A DNA stretch of 64,000 bases from Yamagishiella unicocca. Taxonomy: Eukaryota > Chlorophyta > Chlorophyceae > Chlamydomonadales > Volvocaceae. Where the stretch lies: contig BDSL01000006.1 in assembly GCA_003116995.1 (NCBI GenBank), positions 186,001 to 250,000 on the forward strand, written 5' to 3'. Shown here piece by piece: positions 33,553-45,600 of this stretch (within the stretch, counting starts at the first letter, position 1; the number at the start of each line of letters is the position of its first letter). The notes under the pieces were generated by a model. The model ran no database searches, was not told the DNA's origin, and worked only from the letters and a program-made list of their open reading frames with translations. The translations under genes and the position numbers were made by a program.

Positions 33553-36500
33553 ATGAGCGACCAAGAAGTCGAGCTGGGCGATGGCGAGGCTGAACAGGCT
33601 TACGACGAAGGCTATGAGGACCCTGGTGAGGAAATTATGCATTTTGGCATATCGAAGCTTTTGTTGGGTAGCTCTCTCAATCGATGAGTGTGCCGCCCAT
33701 TTTTCCAACAGGCCCAGGCTCTGAAGCACAATCACCAACGCAGTTAGACCATGGGCTTGACTCGATAACAGGCGTAGATCCACAAACACAGCATGCCGAG
33801 GAGGGCTCTAATACTGTGCATCCGTCGGAACAGCCGGACGTAATCTCATCATACACGGGACAGGAGGAGGCAACACAAGCAGGGGATGAAGCAGCTAATG
33901 GATATGGCTACCAGGTAAGAACGCCGTTCGAGCGCGGTCCGGCCGGGTCCTCGCATGCGCTCATACACGTCGGTTTTGCCAATCCGCATCCTACAGGACG
34001 CCAGCGATGCAGACGGACTTGAGCCTATCGATGACCAGGATGCACCGCAGCAGGACCAATACGCCGCGACTGGGGACGTTGACGGAGACGCTGACCCTGG
34101 GCCGCCGGCTGAGGATGAGCTCGAGCCTGAGCCTGAGCAGGAGCCCTCGCCTGGCCCCGCAGACGAGGACGAGGGCGGCTTTGCGCCAGAGCCAGAACCT
34201 GAATCCGGGACCGGACCTGAGGCGGAGCCCGAGGCGGAACCCGGGCCTGAAGCCGAGCCCGGGGACGAGCAACAGCCCGGGGACGAGCAACAGCTCGGGG
34301 ACGAGCAACAGCCCGGCGACGAGCAACAGACCGGCGATGAGCAACAACCCGGGGACGAGCAACAACCCGGGGACGAGCTCCAGCCCGAACCCGGGGACGA
34401 GCCGCAGTACGACCCCGGGTTCGAGCCGCAGCCCGACGTCGAGCCAGAGCGCCCCGCAACCGCCGGCGGCGACCAGCCGGGGGCTTCCACCTCCCGACCC
34501 GCCTCAGCCGGGCGGCCCCTCTCCGCGCGGTCCGGCACGGGAGGGCGCCCGGGGTCAGCTGGGGTCCGGCGACCGTCCCCTCCCGGCAGCCGACCCGTGT
34601 CGGCGTCCTTGGTAAACCTCACGCCCGACGGTGTGGGTCTCGCCGCCGCACCGATGGGCTCCCGACCCCAGTCCGCGTCGCGGCCCAGCAGCGCATCGGG
34701 GCTGCCGCCGCAGCCGCCAGCCGGCATGCAGACCTTCCGGTCCAGCCGCGACGGCGGCGTACCCACCATTCCGGAGGACCAGCCGCTGGCGCCCGCGCAG
34801 ATCGACCGCTACATCGCACCCGGGCTCAAGGTGCGAAATCGGGAAGGAGTGGGGTATGCGAGGAGGGAGTGGGGTATGCGTTGGAGGAGTGAGGTATACG
34901 AGGAAGGGGCGGATGGTACACGTTGGGGTTGGGGGGGATAGAGGGCGTGGCGGGGGCTTCGCAAGTCCGGCAGGCGGGCGGTCTCCCGCCGGGTGGGGAG
35001 GAGTGGGTTGGGCTCCGGCGAGCGTGATATGAAGATGGGCGCAGGGCGGAAGGGGGATGGAGATTCGATTTGGGTCGTTGGAGGCCTACGGAGCACCGCG
35101 GTGGCCGGTCTGCGCTGGGAGCGGCAGCTGCGGGGGAAAGCTTGCGTTGGGTACAGCGCCAGGAGCCGTGAGGCGTAGTGTATGGAAGAGGGGCCATGGG
35201 AGGGGCGGCCGGGGGCAAGGCGTATGGTCGGACCTGGGGTGCGGACAACGGCTGCGGGGGCAGGAAGGCTCGGCGGCCTCGGAGGCATGAGGGGTAGGGT
35301 AGGGGTAACGGGGCCGGAGGACGAGTGCGCTGGCGGCATCCGGGCGGCCGGCGGGCAAGATGAGAGTCGGCAGCAGCGGGGCCGTCCGATTTAGGAATGG
35401 CGGTGGTGGGAGGTGGATTGTAGGGTAGGCTGGGGGCGCAATGACGTAGGGCGTCCGGCGGTGTGGTGGGTTGTGGGGAAGGCGGGCCAGCGCAGGGTGG
35501 GTGGGCGAGGGGCTGGGTTTGCGGAGCCGCGGCCACCGTGTCGTCTGGCAACCCACTGCGCTACGGGGGTGCGGAGGGGACCCGGCAGAGGCAGACCAGG
35601 GCGCAGGAGGCTGTAGGAAGGGGGGCGGGGGCGGGGATATGCGCGATCGGGGCCTCGATGTGGCGGCGGGGCCAGCAAACGACCACCGGACGTGCACCAG
35701 GGACCTCCGGGGGCATATCTGGCACATTAGGGCTCGGCGATAGGGGCGCCGCCGATAGGGGCGCCGCCAGTAGCGGCTGAAGGCATGTGGTAGATGGCTG
35801 AGCACCGCCCGCGCCGAGTCCTGGGGTTGGGCGAGCCCGCGGTGGGCAGAACCCCGGCGTGAAGTCCGTGGGGCCTGTCGGCACACGTCGTCCGCTCCAG
35901 GGGGGCCCTCACGCGCGTGGACCCAGACAACCAAACGGGTCCAGCGCACGCTTGGGGCCCGAGCCGTGCGCTATGACTGCCTCCTCGCTAACGCCCTGGG
36001 CATCACCCACCAGGCTGCCCGCACCTCCAACCCAACCTGCCACGCCTCCTCGCCTCGCCTCGCCTCTCTCCCCTCCTATGCGCCAGTTGCAATTCCCGTG
36101 TCGTGTAACCGGGTATTTTCGCCCCACCCTCGCCTCAAATTTTCCGTCCCAGGCCATCGAGGTGGAGATCGAGCAGGGCCCCGGCCTGCCGCACCGCCTG
36201 GTGCGAGTGCTGGTGGACCTGACGCAGTGCGACGACAAGCCCTATGTGGGCGGCTTCCGGAACAAGCGCACCGGCGCCGTGTACCATCACGCCGGCACGC
36301 AGACCCCTCGCGCGCCCAAGTACAGCGAGGCGGACCGCAAGCTGAGCCGCGAGACGCAGACCGTCAAGATAAAGCAGCACAGCCAGCAGACGGTGCGCGA
36401 GCAGGCGACCCAGATGGAGCGGCCGGGGGTGCTGCAGGACGAGACGTACGACAGGCTGGTGACGCCGGGTCGCTACCAGACGGCGGACGAGCGGGACGCG

Positions 36501-37866
36501 ATCGTCATGGCGGCCACCCGCTGCATACAGCGCTGGGTGCGAGGCTGGCTGGGCCGCCGCCGCGCCGCCTACCTGCGGCGGAAGAAGGCGGAGCGCGAGG
36601 CGTTTCTGCGGGAGCAGGAGCTGGCGGCGCAGATGGAGGCGGAGGAGCACCGGCGGCGGGAGATCCAGCGGCGCATGCACCCGCGCACGGCAGCGGACTT
36701 CGAGGTGCTGTACAACGAGCTGGAGGCGTGGCGGCTGCAGGAGACTCGCAAGATCAAGGAGGCGGGGCTGGCCAAGGAGCAGGAGCAGCAGGTGCTGCAG
36801 CAGCTGCTGCACAAGGAGACCAAGCTGCTGCAGGTGAGAGGGGGGCGCCAGCGGGGGCGAAGCCGGGGCGGGTGGGGCGGGGCGAGATGGCTGTCTGGGT
36901 GTTGGATGGTTCTACGGTGGAAAGTGGAGCACGGCGGGTATGGGGCGGTTGTGGTAGTTGCGGAGGAGGGCGGTGGCTACGCTACGCTGGACGGGGGCCT
37001 TGATTCCTCGTTCGGGCTGTAGCTGGGGGCTGTGCAGGAGGGGAGCTGACACTGGCTCCGCCCCGGTCCCCCCCCTCCCGCTCGCAGACCATCGACCGGC
37101 TCAAGATCAACGCCAACCAGGAGAACAAGGAGTCGCGCATCCAGCACACCCTCAACGAGATGTCGAAACCCAAGAAGTTCGCGCTGCGCAACGGCGGCAA
37201 GGTGGACGTGCACACGCCCTTCACCACCCGCGCCAAGGAGCTGCAACAACTGTACAACGGTGAGCTGGAGGCCACGGGTTGCGGGGTAAAGGACGATTAT
37301 CCGCGAATCCACGGCCGGGTTGGGGGGTAATCAACTAGGGGGCCCGAACGCAACGGACGTGACGACTGGGCCGTGTTCTGGCAGCCGCGGTAGCTGGACT
37401 CGTCGTAAATCATACGGCCGAACACCAACGACACCCTCCTCGCCAACCACTATGCCCTCCGGACTCCTCCTTCTCTCTTCCTGCTCCCTTACCCCACTGC
37501 CGCCTCGGCCATCCCTCAGGCCTCAACCTGCCGCTCCTGACCGTGGACGAGCGGCTAGACGTGCTGCTGCACGTCAAGTGGACCGTCAAGGAGTTTGACT
37601 GCGACCTCACTCGCGAGGTCGTGGACCTGATTGACCGCGAGGCGGACCTTCTCAACCGCGGCCGGAACCCCAAGATGCTCGAGGGCCTGCGCAAGCGCAT
37701 CTCGTCGCTCTTCCTCAACTTCATCGAGACGCCCGAGTTCAACCCCGAGGCCTCGCGCTTCCAGATCGTGCCCATGGACTTCGAGACGTACCTGTACGAG
37801 CAGGTCGGCAAGGCCACCTCCAAGGCGGGCACGACGCTCAGCAATAGGACGACCATGGTGGTGTGA
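33553..37866 (+). CDS. FAP253: IQ-motif radial-spoke protein, IQUB/FAP253 homologue, 769 aa
   Basis: Exons 33553-33625, 33712-33914, 33997-34830, 36153-36833, 37088-37259 and 37520-37866 join in phase. From residue 371 the protein follows animal IQUB closely: DDKPYVGGFRNKRTG, HHAGTQT, SRETQT, an IQ motif (IQRWVRGWLGRRRAAYL), a charged helical stretch, DFEVLYNELEAW, and a C-terminal block with DERLDVLLHVKWTVKE, LIDREADLLNRG, LEGLRKRI and TPEFNPEA. The length is close to human IQUB (791). The N-terminal 370 residues are acidic and low in complexity, with E/P and GDEQQ repeats, and I see no ubiquitin-like fold there. The animal C-terminal Cys-containing tail is also missing. In Chlamydomonas the homologue FAP253 is associated with radial spoke 1 of motile cilia; the IQ motif implies calmodulin or LC8-type partners. 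FAP253 is used as the symbol by homology. Confidence 0.92.
34255..34388 (+). repeat. Coding minisatellite, GDEQQ repeats in the IQUB/FAP253 gene
   Basis: An approximately 18-nt unit (GGGGACGAGCAACAGCCC and variants) is repeated about seven times within exon 3, encoding GDEQQ followed by a Pro or variant pair. The frame is kept throughout. The minus-strand frames here (CCSSPG and GLLLVPG repeats) are shadows. Confidence 0.9.
34831..36152 (+). other. Large intron 3 of the IQUB/FAP253 gene
   Basis: This 1.3-kb intron is bounded by AAG|GTGCGA and CCCAG|GCC, and joining the flanks gives an uninterrupted IQUB alignment. It includes a small tandem GGGGCGCCGCCGATA duplication near 35745. I looked here for an exon encoding the missing ubiquitin-like domain and found none that I can support. 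Confidence 0.6.
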
Positions 37867-39538
37867 AGCTGGCGGGTGAGGTCGCGGCTGCGGCGGTGTA
37901 TGTATTGGGGTGAAATGTTGTATTTCGTGTGTCAGAAAGGTGATGGTCGTGCGTGTTCATCAAAGACCGTGTGGTTGGGCGGGTTCGGGTACTGGCTTCT
38001 AGCTCACGAGGTGCAAGGGCGAGGGGGGTTGAGGGTTGTTGGGTGGTGCGGGCAGGGTGGGGTTGGGGAGAAGGGGGTGGGGGTCAGCACTGGGTTATTC
38101 AGGGGGCAGCAGAGTGGGGAGCCCGGCCGTGTCTGCGGCCTGCTGTGCTTAGGCTGGAGGCCATGGTAGCAGGAGGAGCAACTGGCGGCGCGCTGGTGTG
38201 GGTGGCGGCCCTAGCCGGTGCATGTGCAAACAGCTGGCGGCCCGTCGCGTTCCGTGCAGTGCGCTGCTCGCGAGGGTCCTTTTGCCACTGGCCCCGTCAC
38301 GTTGCATCGGCTCTGCAAAGTGAGCCCCGGACGGCGGCGCTGCCTGCAGCATTCCATCTGATGGGTGTTTGGGGATGGGGGAGGGGTGAGTGGGTAGGCG
38401 GCGGCGGCCTGCCGAGTGGGCTTACGAACGCAAACATGTATGGCGCCGCTGACCGCGAGGCGCGCGTTACCAGCCTGGACTGCGACCTAGGTGTGCACTG
38501 AGATGACTTGGGTAACCCGACAGAACGTTACGCAAGGGCGAGCTGACCAGTGCCGACAGCCGGCGATGTAATCAACCACAAGTGCGTGTTTTTGTTTTCC
38601 ACCAGCGGCACATCAGCTGCCTCCTGCAGCCTAGCTCCAATTCATCTCGACGGGCACCACAACCTGGGCGCGCCAGCCAGCCGCCCATCCGACCTTGCTG
38701 CGGCCCCCAAGGAGCAACCGAGGACAGGGCTCTTTCGGCGTAGCTCTCCCCGTACTTGAGAGCTCTGAGAGCGGCTGCCGCGGCAAAAGAAGCTAACGAA
38801 CGACCCTACTCTCTTGCGATGAGGGCGTCCTCTGCATGCCAGCAAATATACATGTTAGCTCGACGGCGCCCACCCTTTCTTTGAACAGAGGGCACTGCGC
38901 ACGCAGCGGCATGTGCGCAACAACCACCTCCTCCTTCGGGGTTAACGTCCTGAGACTGAAATCAGCCGGTGCCGATCCTTGACGCAAAAAGCACCACACA
39001 TACATATGGCAGGATCTCCCGAAAACACCATCACCATCTGATACGTGCACACAATACATTCTTGCAGCCGCCGCTGCGCCCACACCCCTGATTGATCTCC
39101 TCCTCCTTTGCCCCTTGCCTGCCACGAAATGATGAGTCTCACGAGCAGCCAACCGCGAGAGAGCCCCAGAACGCCAAGCGTCTAAACGCAGCTATAGCAG
39201 CCACACTATTCGCGATTCATGATGAAACCCCGGGCACAGTTATCCACCCCGCTCAGGAAGCTGACAGGTGCGAGCTGGCTGGTAGCAAAGGGTGAATACA
39301 TCCACCGCGGCCAAAACACTGCCACAGATGCCAACGGCGCTGCACCCAGGGGCCGCACAACACACACAGCCAGCCCCGGCACCCACCATCCCACTCCCCA
39401 CCTCTTCCCCGCCCTGCCACAGGGGCCCCCTGGCCGCCAACCTGCCACAGCGGCACTAGGCATGCATACACCAACGGCTCCGCCAGTGCGTCACCCCACG
39501 CCCGCTCCTTGCCCTCGCGCCTCTGCCCAAGCACCCGC
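37867..39538. other. 3' flank of IQUB/FAP253 and of the converging minus-strand gene
   Basis: The two flanking genes converge on this 1.7-kb stretch, so it should hold both 3' UTRs. TGTAA at 38567-38571 could end the IQUB transcript with a UTR of about 700 nt. No TTACA is evident for the minus-strand gene. Short frames such as 37953-38501 have no domain support. Confidence 0.45.
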
Positions 39539-41996
39539 TCAAGACAGCTTCACATTCGAGCGCATAAACCAAAACAGCGTCGCCAGGCAGCAGCAGATAG
39601 CCAACAGCATCAACACATCGCGGATCGACAACCCGGCCCGCCGCCGCCGCGGCCGCCGCGCGCCGGGCACTGATGACCGCTCTTCCGACATGCCCGCGTC
39701 CCTGAAAGCAGCCGGCAGCGAGGAGGGAGGAGGGGTTGGCATCAAAACTCGGGGGGGGGGGGGGCGGACAGGGCGGGGAGCGTGAGAGCTGCGAGCCAAG
39801 GGAGCCGTCATGTGGCGGTCTGAGCCACAGTGGGCCGATGAATGAGTGCCGTGGCTATTCGCTTCAAACCTTATCTCACCCATACCCCGGCCTCAGGTTA
39901 TAGTCCCGTTGTGGCTGCGCCCTGAATGACATATTATTAGTTAAAAACCTGAGGCCGGAGTATGGATCTCAGGCTTCTAAACTAATAACATGTCATTCAG
40001 CGCGCAGCTACAACGGGATCTTTCTACAGCCGATTTTACTGATCTCTTACGTGCCGACCAACGGATCTCCTGTCAAACCCCTACCTATATCGTGGACACG
40101 AGCTCCGTTGGTTTCCCCGCAGCATGATACCTCCACTAACTAAGGATCGCATTCGCCCTCGTTGTCCACCCCCCGTCTCAAACTTCCATCACACTGCCGA
40201 GCCAAACCTCAGCTCCCCCTTCCCGACCACCACCATCCCCCCGGCGCTACTACGTACGCACTTGTTGAGCCAAACCTCAGCTCCCCCCCCCGACCACCAC
40301 CATCCCCCCGGCGCCACTACGTACGCACTTGTTGGTGATGGGTAACCCGGGCTGGAACAGCGAGGGGAACACCCGCTGCAGCGTGCGCTTCCACGCCGGC
40401 GGCCGCCTGGCGTACTTCTTGTCGTCCACCATGCCGCCGGTGCCGCCGCCCCCGTCCGCCAGGCTCACCTTGCGCTTGTTGCTATCCACCAGCAGCTGGG
40501 ATGGGGTTAGGCCGGGGCCGATGGTTCAATGACGGGCTGAAGTGCGGAGCGCCGTGGTGGGTACGGGTTGGTAGGTGGACGACCCATATCCTGGCTCATT
40601 ACCCTCGTCATGGCTAACTAGGGCTGTGCAGCCAGGGGCGTCATCGGTCGCGATCAGCGCATGCCATACCTTCACGTCATGCCCTAACACGACTCTGCAC
40701 CCGGGCATGTCCTCACTAACTACGCCGGTGCCCGCCAGATCCCAACCGCGCTGCAAATTGCGGCTGCACGTGCTTGCGCCTGCTTGCTCCCAGCAGGCGC
40801 CAGGCCGTGTTCGCCCAACCCACGCGTCCGAAGCCCGGGCGCCATAAAAGGCAACACAACGGCGGACTCCCCCGTCGGCCCCATCCCTTGCGAGCCAGAG
40901 CCCAGGTGCCAATTGCACTCATCTGCATCTGCTTTGTCGTCCAGACAGAGGCGTGAAACCCATCGCTCCCTGGCAGTGCGCGAGCGGAGCCACAGGCCTG
41001 GCCCAGCTTGGCCTTTGGGAGGAGGGCCGCCCTTCTCCCCCCCCCGGGATCCCAGCTGCCAGCCCCGTCCCTACCTGTGCCCGGGGTTCTGACTGCTGGC
41101 CGGCCTGCGGGTGGATCTCCGACGTGGAGGGGACCATACCTGCGTGGACCCGACCCACGCACACCAAGCGTGAGGGGCGAGGGGGATGGGGGGGTGACGT
41201 GGTGGGATGCGGACGCTGGGAGATGTAGGGGGGCTGGGCAGCCAGGGAGATGTATAGCAGGGTTACGTAGGCATTGCGTCGGACAGCTTTTGTGACATGT
41301 GCGTTAGTGTCAGCCTCCGGCTGTTTGAAAGTAGGAGGCAGCAGAAGCCGGAAGCAAGAGGTGCGGCGGTGGGGTGTTCTGGGTGGGCAGGGGCTATCAG
41401 GAGACGGGTGCTCCGAGACCTAAGTAGGTACTGGTGGTGGTGATATGCTACAGGTCTCACCAGAGCGCATGGCGGCTTCGCTTGGCAGCGGCATTTGGCT
41501 GTTGACGGCGTGGGATTCCACGCCCTACACTCGAGAGGGGCAATGGGGCCAAAACCCGGGGGATTGGGCTCAAGGGTATGGGCTGAGCTCAAATCCGAAT
41601 AGACTCAGGTGAAAGGGTTTGAATCCGTAAGCCCCTATCACCAGCCGGGTGGTTTCCGTGCCTTGCTTCCCCACGAAGTTTGCAGTGCCCCCCCCTTCTT
41701 CCCGGGTCTTCCCCGATGCGCACTGTGCTCACCTCAACCACACAGAGCTCATCTATGTCTTGGAGCTCATCCAGGCTTGTTACTTTCTGGCCGCTCTGCG
41801 AAGCAGCATACGCGCGGAGGCGCAAGCGCGGGGTGATCATCGTGCTTGCCCCCGGTCATCCCTTTCGCAACAGGCCTGTGCCGCTCTTACCGATGCTAGG
41901 AACACCTCGCTTACACCTGTGATCCTTAATTTACTCTTGACTTGCTGTATGAAGTCCTGCCAAGTGTACCCGTCCGGAACCGGTACCGCGACCTTC
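39539..41996 (-). CDS. Small tail-anchored protein with a doublecortin/ubiquitin-like N-terminal domain
   Basis: Minus-strand exons 41996-41891, 41795-41733, 41104-41075 (uncertain), 40495-40329 and 39701-39539 join in phase to about 176 aa; the first methionine is not located and probably lies in an upstream exon. The N-terminal part reads KVAVPVPDGYTWQDFIQQV, then EVFLASSGQKVTSLDELQD and IDELCVVE. A basic strand, a helix and a G-x-x-V-T-S-L-D-E-L-x-D turn resemble doublecortin or PB1/ubiquitin-like beta-grasp folds. A linker with KYARRPPAWKRTLQRVFPSL follows. The protein ends with an arginine run (RRPRRRR), one transmembrane helix (DVLMLLAICCCLATLFWF) and a short luminal tail (MRSNVKLS). 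That is tail-anchor topology, probably in the ER or an organelle outer membrane. I do not recognise a named family. Alternatively, the exon at 41104 may begin at 41139 with another exon in between. Confidence 0.62.
39880..40020. repeat. Interleaved inverted repeats (A-B-A'-B') in an intron of the tail-anchored gene
   Basis: Arm A (39880-39899) is complementary to A' (39946-39965) with one mismatch. Arm B (39901-39942) is complementary to B' (39981-40018) with few mismatches. The two stems interleave rather than nest. The block lies in the intron between 39702 and 40328. Confidence 0.88.
40199..40333. repeat. 67-bp tandem duplication spanning an exon-intron border
   Basis: The unit starting GAGCCAAACCTCAGCTCCCC and ending CACTTGTT occurs at 40199-40266 and 40267-40333. 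The right copy contains the splice donor (minus-strand CAACAA|GTGCGTACG) of the exon at 40495-40329. The left copy repeats that donor inside the intron. Confidence 0.9.
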
Positions 41997-42635
41997 CTGC
42001 AACCACCATCGGCACCTTTCACGCTTCGTCTCCGTCACAGAAGCCCCTCTCCATGCCAGTTAAAAGTACCTCTTTGGTCGAACGTCTTTCACGAAGACGA
42101 AAACCAGCCGGCTCGCCTCCTGCACACATAGGAAGCGATCGGACGTCCATAGGCACGGAATAAGGTGATTCACTATCTGCCGGGTAATATCATAGCACTA
42201 ACCATGTCTGTCTTGCTGATAGTGCCACTCCGGGCTCTTGCGCTTGCCATGCGCAGCAGCACTACGCGGGAACTATGGTTGAAAGGGAGAAGATATAGCC
42301 TAACCGGGTGTTTGCTTTCTGAAGTGATATTGCTTAATTGCAGAAAGGAGAAGGACAATTATCCCGCGTGGGTCTCAGCACATCGCAGCATGCTATTCGC
42401 TGACCCTCATCCATTGCTGTCTCTTCGGACCCGCATTCCCAGTCCCGACATAACCTTAACCTTTGCATACAAACATACAGACCTCAGACACACACGTCCC
42501 TAATGCCTGACCTATCAGTTGTACAAATTTGCCGCTCAAAGCCCAAACTGGGGTTCAGTACGTGATTGGCGTTACCTGATGGATGGGTGTTGCTACTCTG
42601 CCGTTTAAATTACCTAGTTGCCAAGGAGTAGCAGT
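41997..42635. promoter_or_regulatory. Divergent region between the tail-anchored gene and NSE4
   Basis: About 640 nt separate the 5' part of the minus-strand gene from the NSE4 ATG at 42636. It probably contains the missing first exon of the minus-strand gene and both promoters. It is AT-richer than the flanks. No named binding site is evident. Confidence 0.4.
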
Positions 42636-45600
42636 ATGGAAGACGTTATCGACCTCACTGGCGACGAAAATGACTTCATCGTCCCACCGCTAACAAAGCG
42701 GCAAAAACGGGCACCAACTGTGCCAAAGTTGGAGGCGATTCCAGACGATCATGAGACGGCTCGGACTGGGCCTGTCTTTCGCGGCGCTTCTGGTGCACAA
42801 ATAATCGACTTGTGCGATGACGACGCAGCGTGGATGGCGGGAGGCACTGGCCTAACCCATGGCCACACGTGCACTGCGCGTATAGGCAGCCGTCCTCCGA
42901 CGAACTCACCACCGGGCTTGGTCCAGCACCCACAGCCGCAGGCGGGTCCTGCACCCGTACCAGCGCAAGCAGCAGCCGCTCCGCGTGCCAACGGCTCCGC
43001 AGCTTCGCCAGAGCGTCCGACCCAGTTGCCGGCTCCGCGCCGGGGCCCGGCAGCGGTGTCACCGGCTCCTCGCGCGGCCAACCCCGCAGCAGCACCGCCA
43101 CTTGTCACGCCCCGCCCGGGCGCATCCAAAGGGCCCGGCGTCGCCCCCCACGCCGCCGCATTAACGCGAGCCACAGCTCCAGGGTCAGGACCTCGCGCAC
43201 GCCCCCCAGCGCCGCAGGCCGCCACGCCCGTCACCAGGCCATCCCGACTCGCGGATCCGCCTTCAGGCGCGGCTCCTCCCAGCGGCCCACCGAAAGACGC
43301 GACGCCCCTTGCATCCCAGCCACCAACAGTACCACGTGCTCCACCTTTGGGAGAAGCGCCGCCGTCGGGGGAGCGGCCGGTGCCGCCGCCGCGGAAGCGG
43401 CCGGCGCCGCCGCCGCCGCCGCGGGCACCCGGCCGGGACTCCGTTGCGGAGCGCCAGAAAACCTGGCGGCTCCTGCAAGAACAGAATGAGCAACTGGTGG
43501 CGCAGCGGGAGGACCTGGAGGGTCTGGACCGGGCGTCCAGCTTGCGCTTCGTGGGCCTTGTGCACTTGCATAACAGCACCCTGGACCGGATCCAGGACGG
43601 CGACATGGCGGCGCGCGAAGCGGCGCAGCACAACCAGCTGACGGACGCCGCGCTGCAGGCTTCCAACAGTCTGGAGCGCATCGGGCAGCGCACCGTGGGG
43701 GACCTCATTAAGGTGCTGCTGGTGCAGTTCGGGACACCCGAGCCCGGCGGAGGACCGCGCAGGCGCATCGACTTGCGGCGCCTGGGGGAGGTCGCGGCCC
43801 CGATGTTCCACCCGGCTCGCGGGCCGAGCGTGATGCTGGGGCCACTGGATGCGGAGCCAAAGCAGCGGCGGGCGCCGCAGCGGCGGAAGCCGGAGCCCGT
43901 GGCGGTGCTGACGCGGCCGAAGGAGGTTGCGGCGGGAGAAGGTAGGTGATGGGAGTGCGGGGAACGAGAAAGCGGGCCTTGGTGTGGGTGGGCTTCGAGG
44001 AAGGCCCGTGGGTGGGCGGGTGGGCAGCGCTGCGTGGGGTTGAGAGTAAAGCGGTGGGTTGGTGTGGTGGGGGGGCAGGGCTTTGGGTGGCAGGGAAACG
44101 GCTGCGAGGGTGGCGCTGAGGGTTGTCCGCTTCGGGTTTAGGTCGGCAGTTCCCAGGATTCGAAGCGGGGATTCGAAGCGGGGATTCGAAGCGAAGGACG
44201 GGTTCTGGGGATGTGTGGGTGCACAAAGGTGTCAGGCTGGGCCGAGTGCGGAGCTTCGCGATGGCAGTGCGGACCGGGCGCACGAGGACGGCAGGAGGGA
44301 CGGTGGCACGGCCCATGGGTCGGCCCAACGAGCGACGGGCCCGAACCGTCTGCTTGCCTTCTTCCGAACCTCACGAGCCTGCAGAAGCGCACATCTTAGG
44401 CCCTGCCCTCCCCCCGGACTCGCGTTGCCCTCTCACACCCGCGCTCGACGCCCCGTGCGCCGCTCCGCCCTCCGCCCACCAGACGGCAACCAGAAGGTGG
44501 ACTCCTTCACCTCCAGCATCATGGAGGAGCTCCTCACCGGCCTGCGCGAGATGCGAAAGACTGCAGCAGCCAGCGCCGCAGCAGCCAGCGCTAAGATGGT
44601 GGTGCTGCCATGCGGGCAGCGGGTGCCGGCGGCCTTCTTCCGGCCCCTGGTGGAGGTGATCCTGGACCATGCGGGTTTCGCGCAGACCGAGGAGAACAAC
44701 CACGCCGTGGGCCATCTCCTGTGGGAGGGCAAGCTGGTGGTGGGTGCCGGCAAACAGCGTCGAGCGAAACTCTGGGGCTGGGTTGACGGGGGGGTGGGTA
44801 CCGGAAGGATTGACCTTGTAGGTTTTGCAGCTTGCGCCGGGCAAAGGCAGGGTAGGGTTAGCGCAGCGCAGGGCAGCAGCGCACTGGGGCAACTGCGGAG
44901 GTGCGATCTGGCCCGTCAGCCGCCAAGGAGGGAGCTGCGCAACGCGACTCAGTAAGGCCTATCGCACCGCCGGCGACGGCCGGTGCCCGTACAGGCAACC
45001 GTGCGCCCTTGCGCGCTAGCGTCGCCGTACATACTACACGTCATCCTGACGCGTCCTCCTCCTCTCTGCTGGTCGCCGGTGCCGGTGTCTGCAGGTTTCG
45101 CTTAGCAATGACGAACAGCTCATGCTGGCGGCGCTGACAAAGGAGGAGCACTCGGCGCTGCTCAGGGCGAAGCAGCGGGGAGATGCGACCCAGGGGCGAA
45201 TCGAGGTGTCGACGCGCACTGGCCTCGGGAGCGGTGGCGGTGCCGCCAGCGTGGGCGCGAGCAGCCCCGCCGCCAGCAGCGCCGCCACCGCTGGGGGGGC
45301 CAGCGCGAGCGCACCGCCCAATGCCAACGGCTCGGACGTCCACAAGTCCGTGCACTTTATTATCCCCCTCGATATGGCATCTTGGCGGCAGATGTGTGAG
45401 CGGGTGCCAAAGGCGCGGTGCGTGATGAGGAGCCGCGTGTATTCGCAGGACGAGGACGTGGGGCACTTGGCGGGAGGGCGGGCGGAGGGAGGGGAAGCGG
45501 GGGGTGCTGGGAGGGGCCGTGGGGGTGGAGTGAGGCCGGGTGGTTCCGGAGCAGGTGGCTCGGGTGCGGGTGGTTCCGGAGCGGGTGCGGGCGGTTCCGG

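Noticed and set aside
33849..34769. 306-aa minus-strand frame rich in Cys, Ser and Gly
   Set aside because: Shadow of the GDEQQ and E/P repeats of IQUB/FAP253 exon 3. No domain, and the plus frame is supported by splicing.
44059..44955. 298-aa plus-strand frame reading through the NSE4 introns
   Set aside because: Only its middle (44483-44739) is a true exon. The rest is intron sequence that happens to be open.
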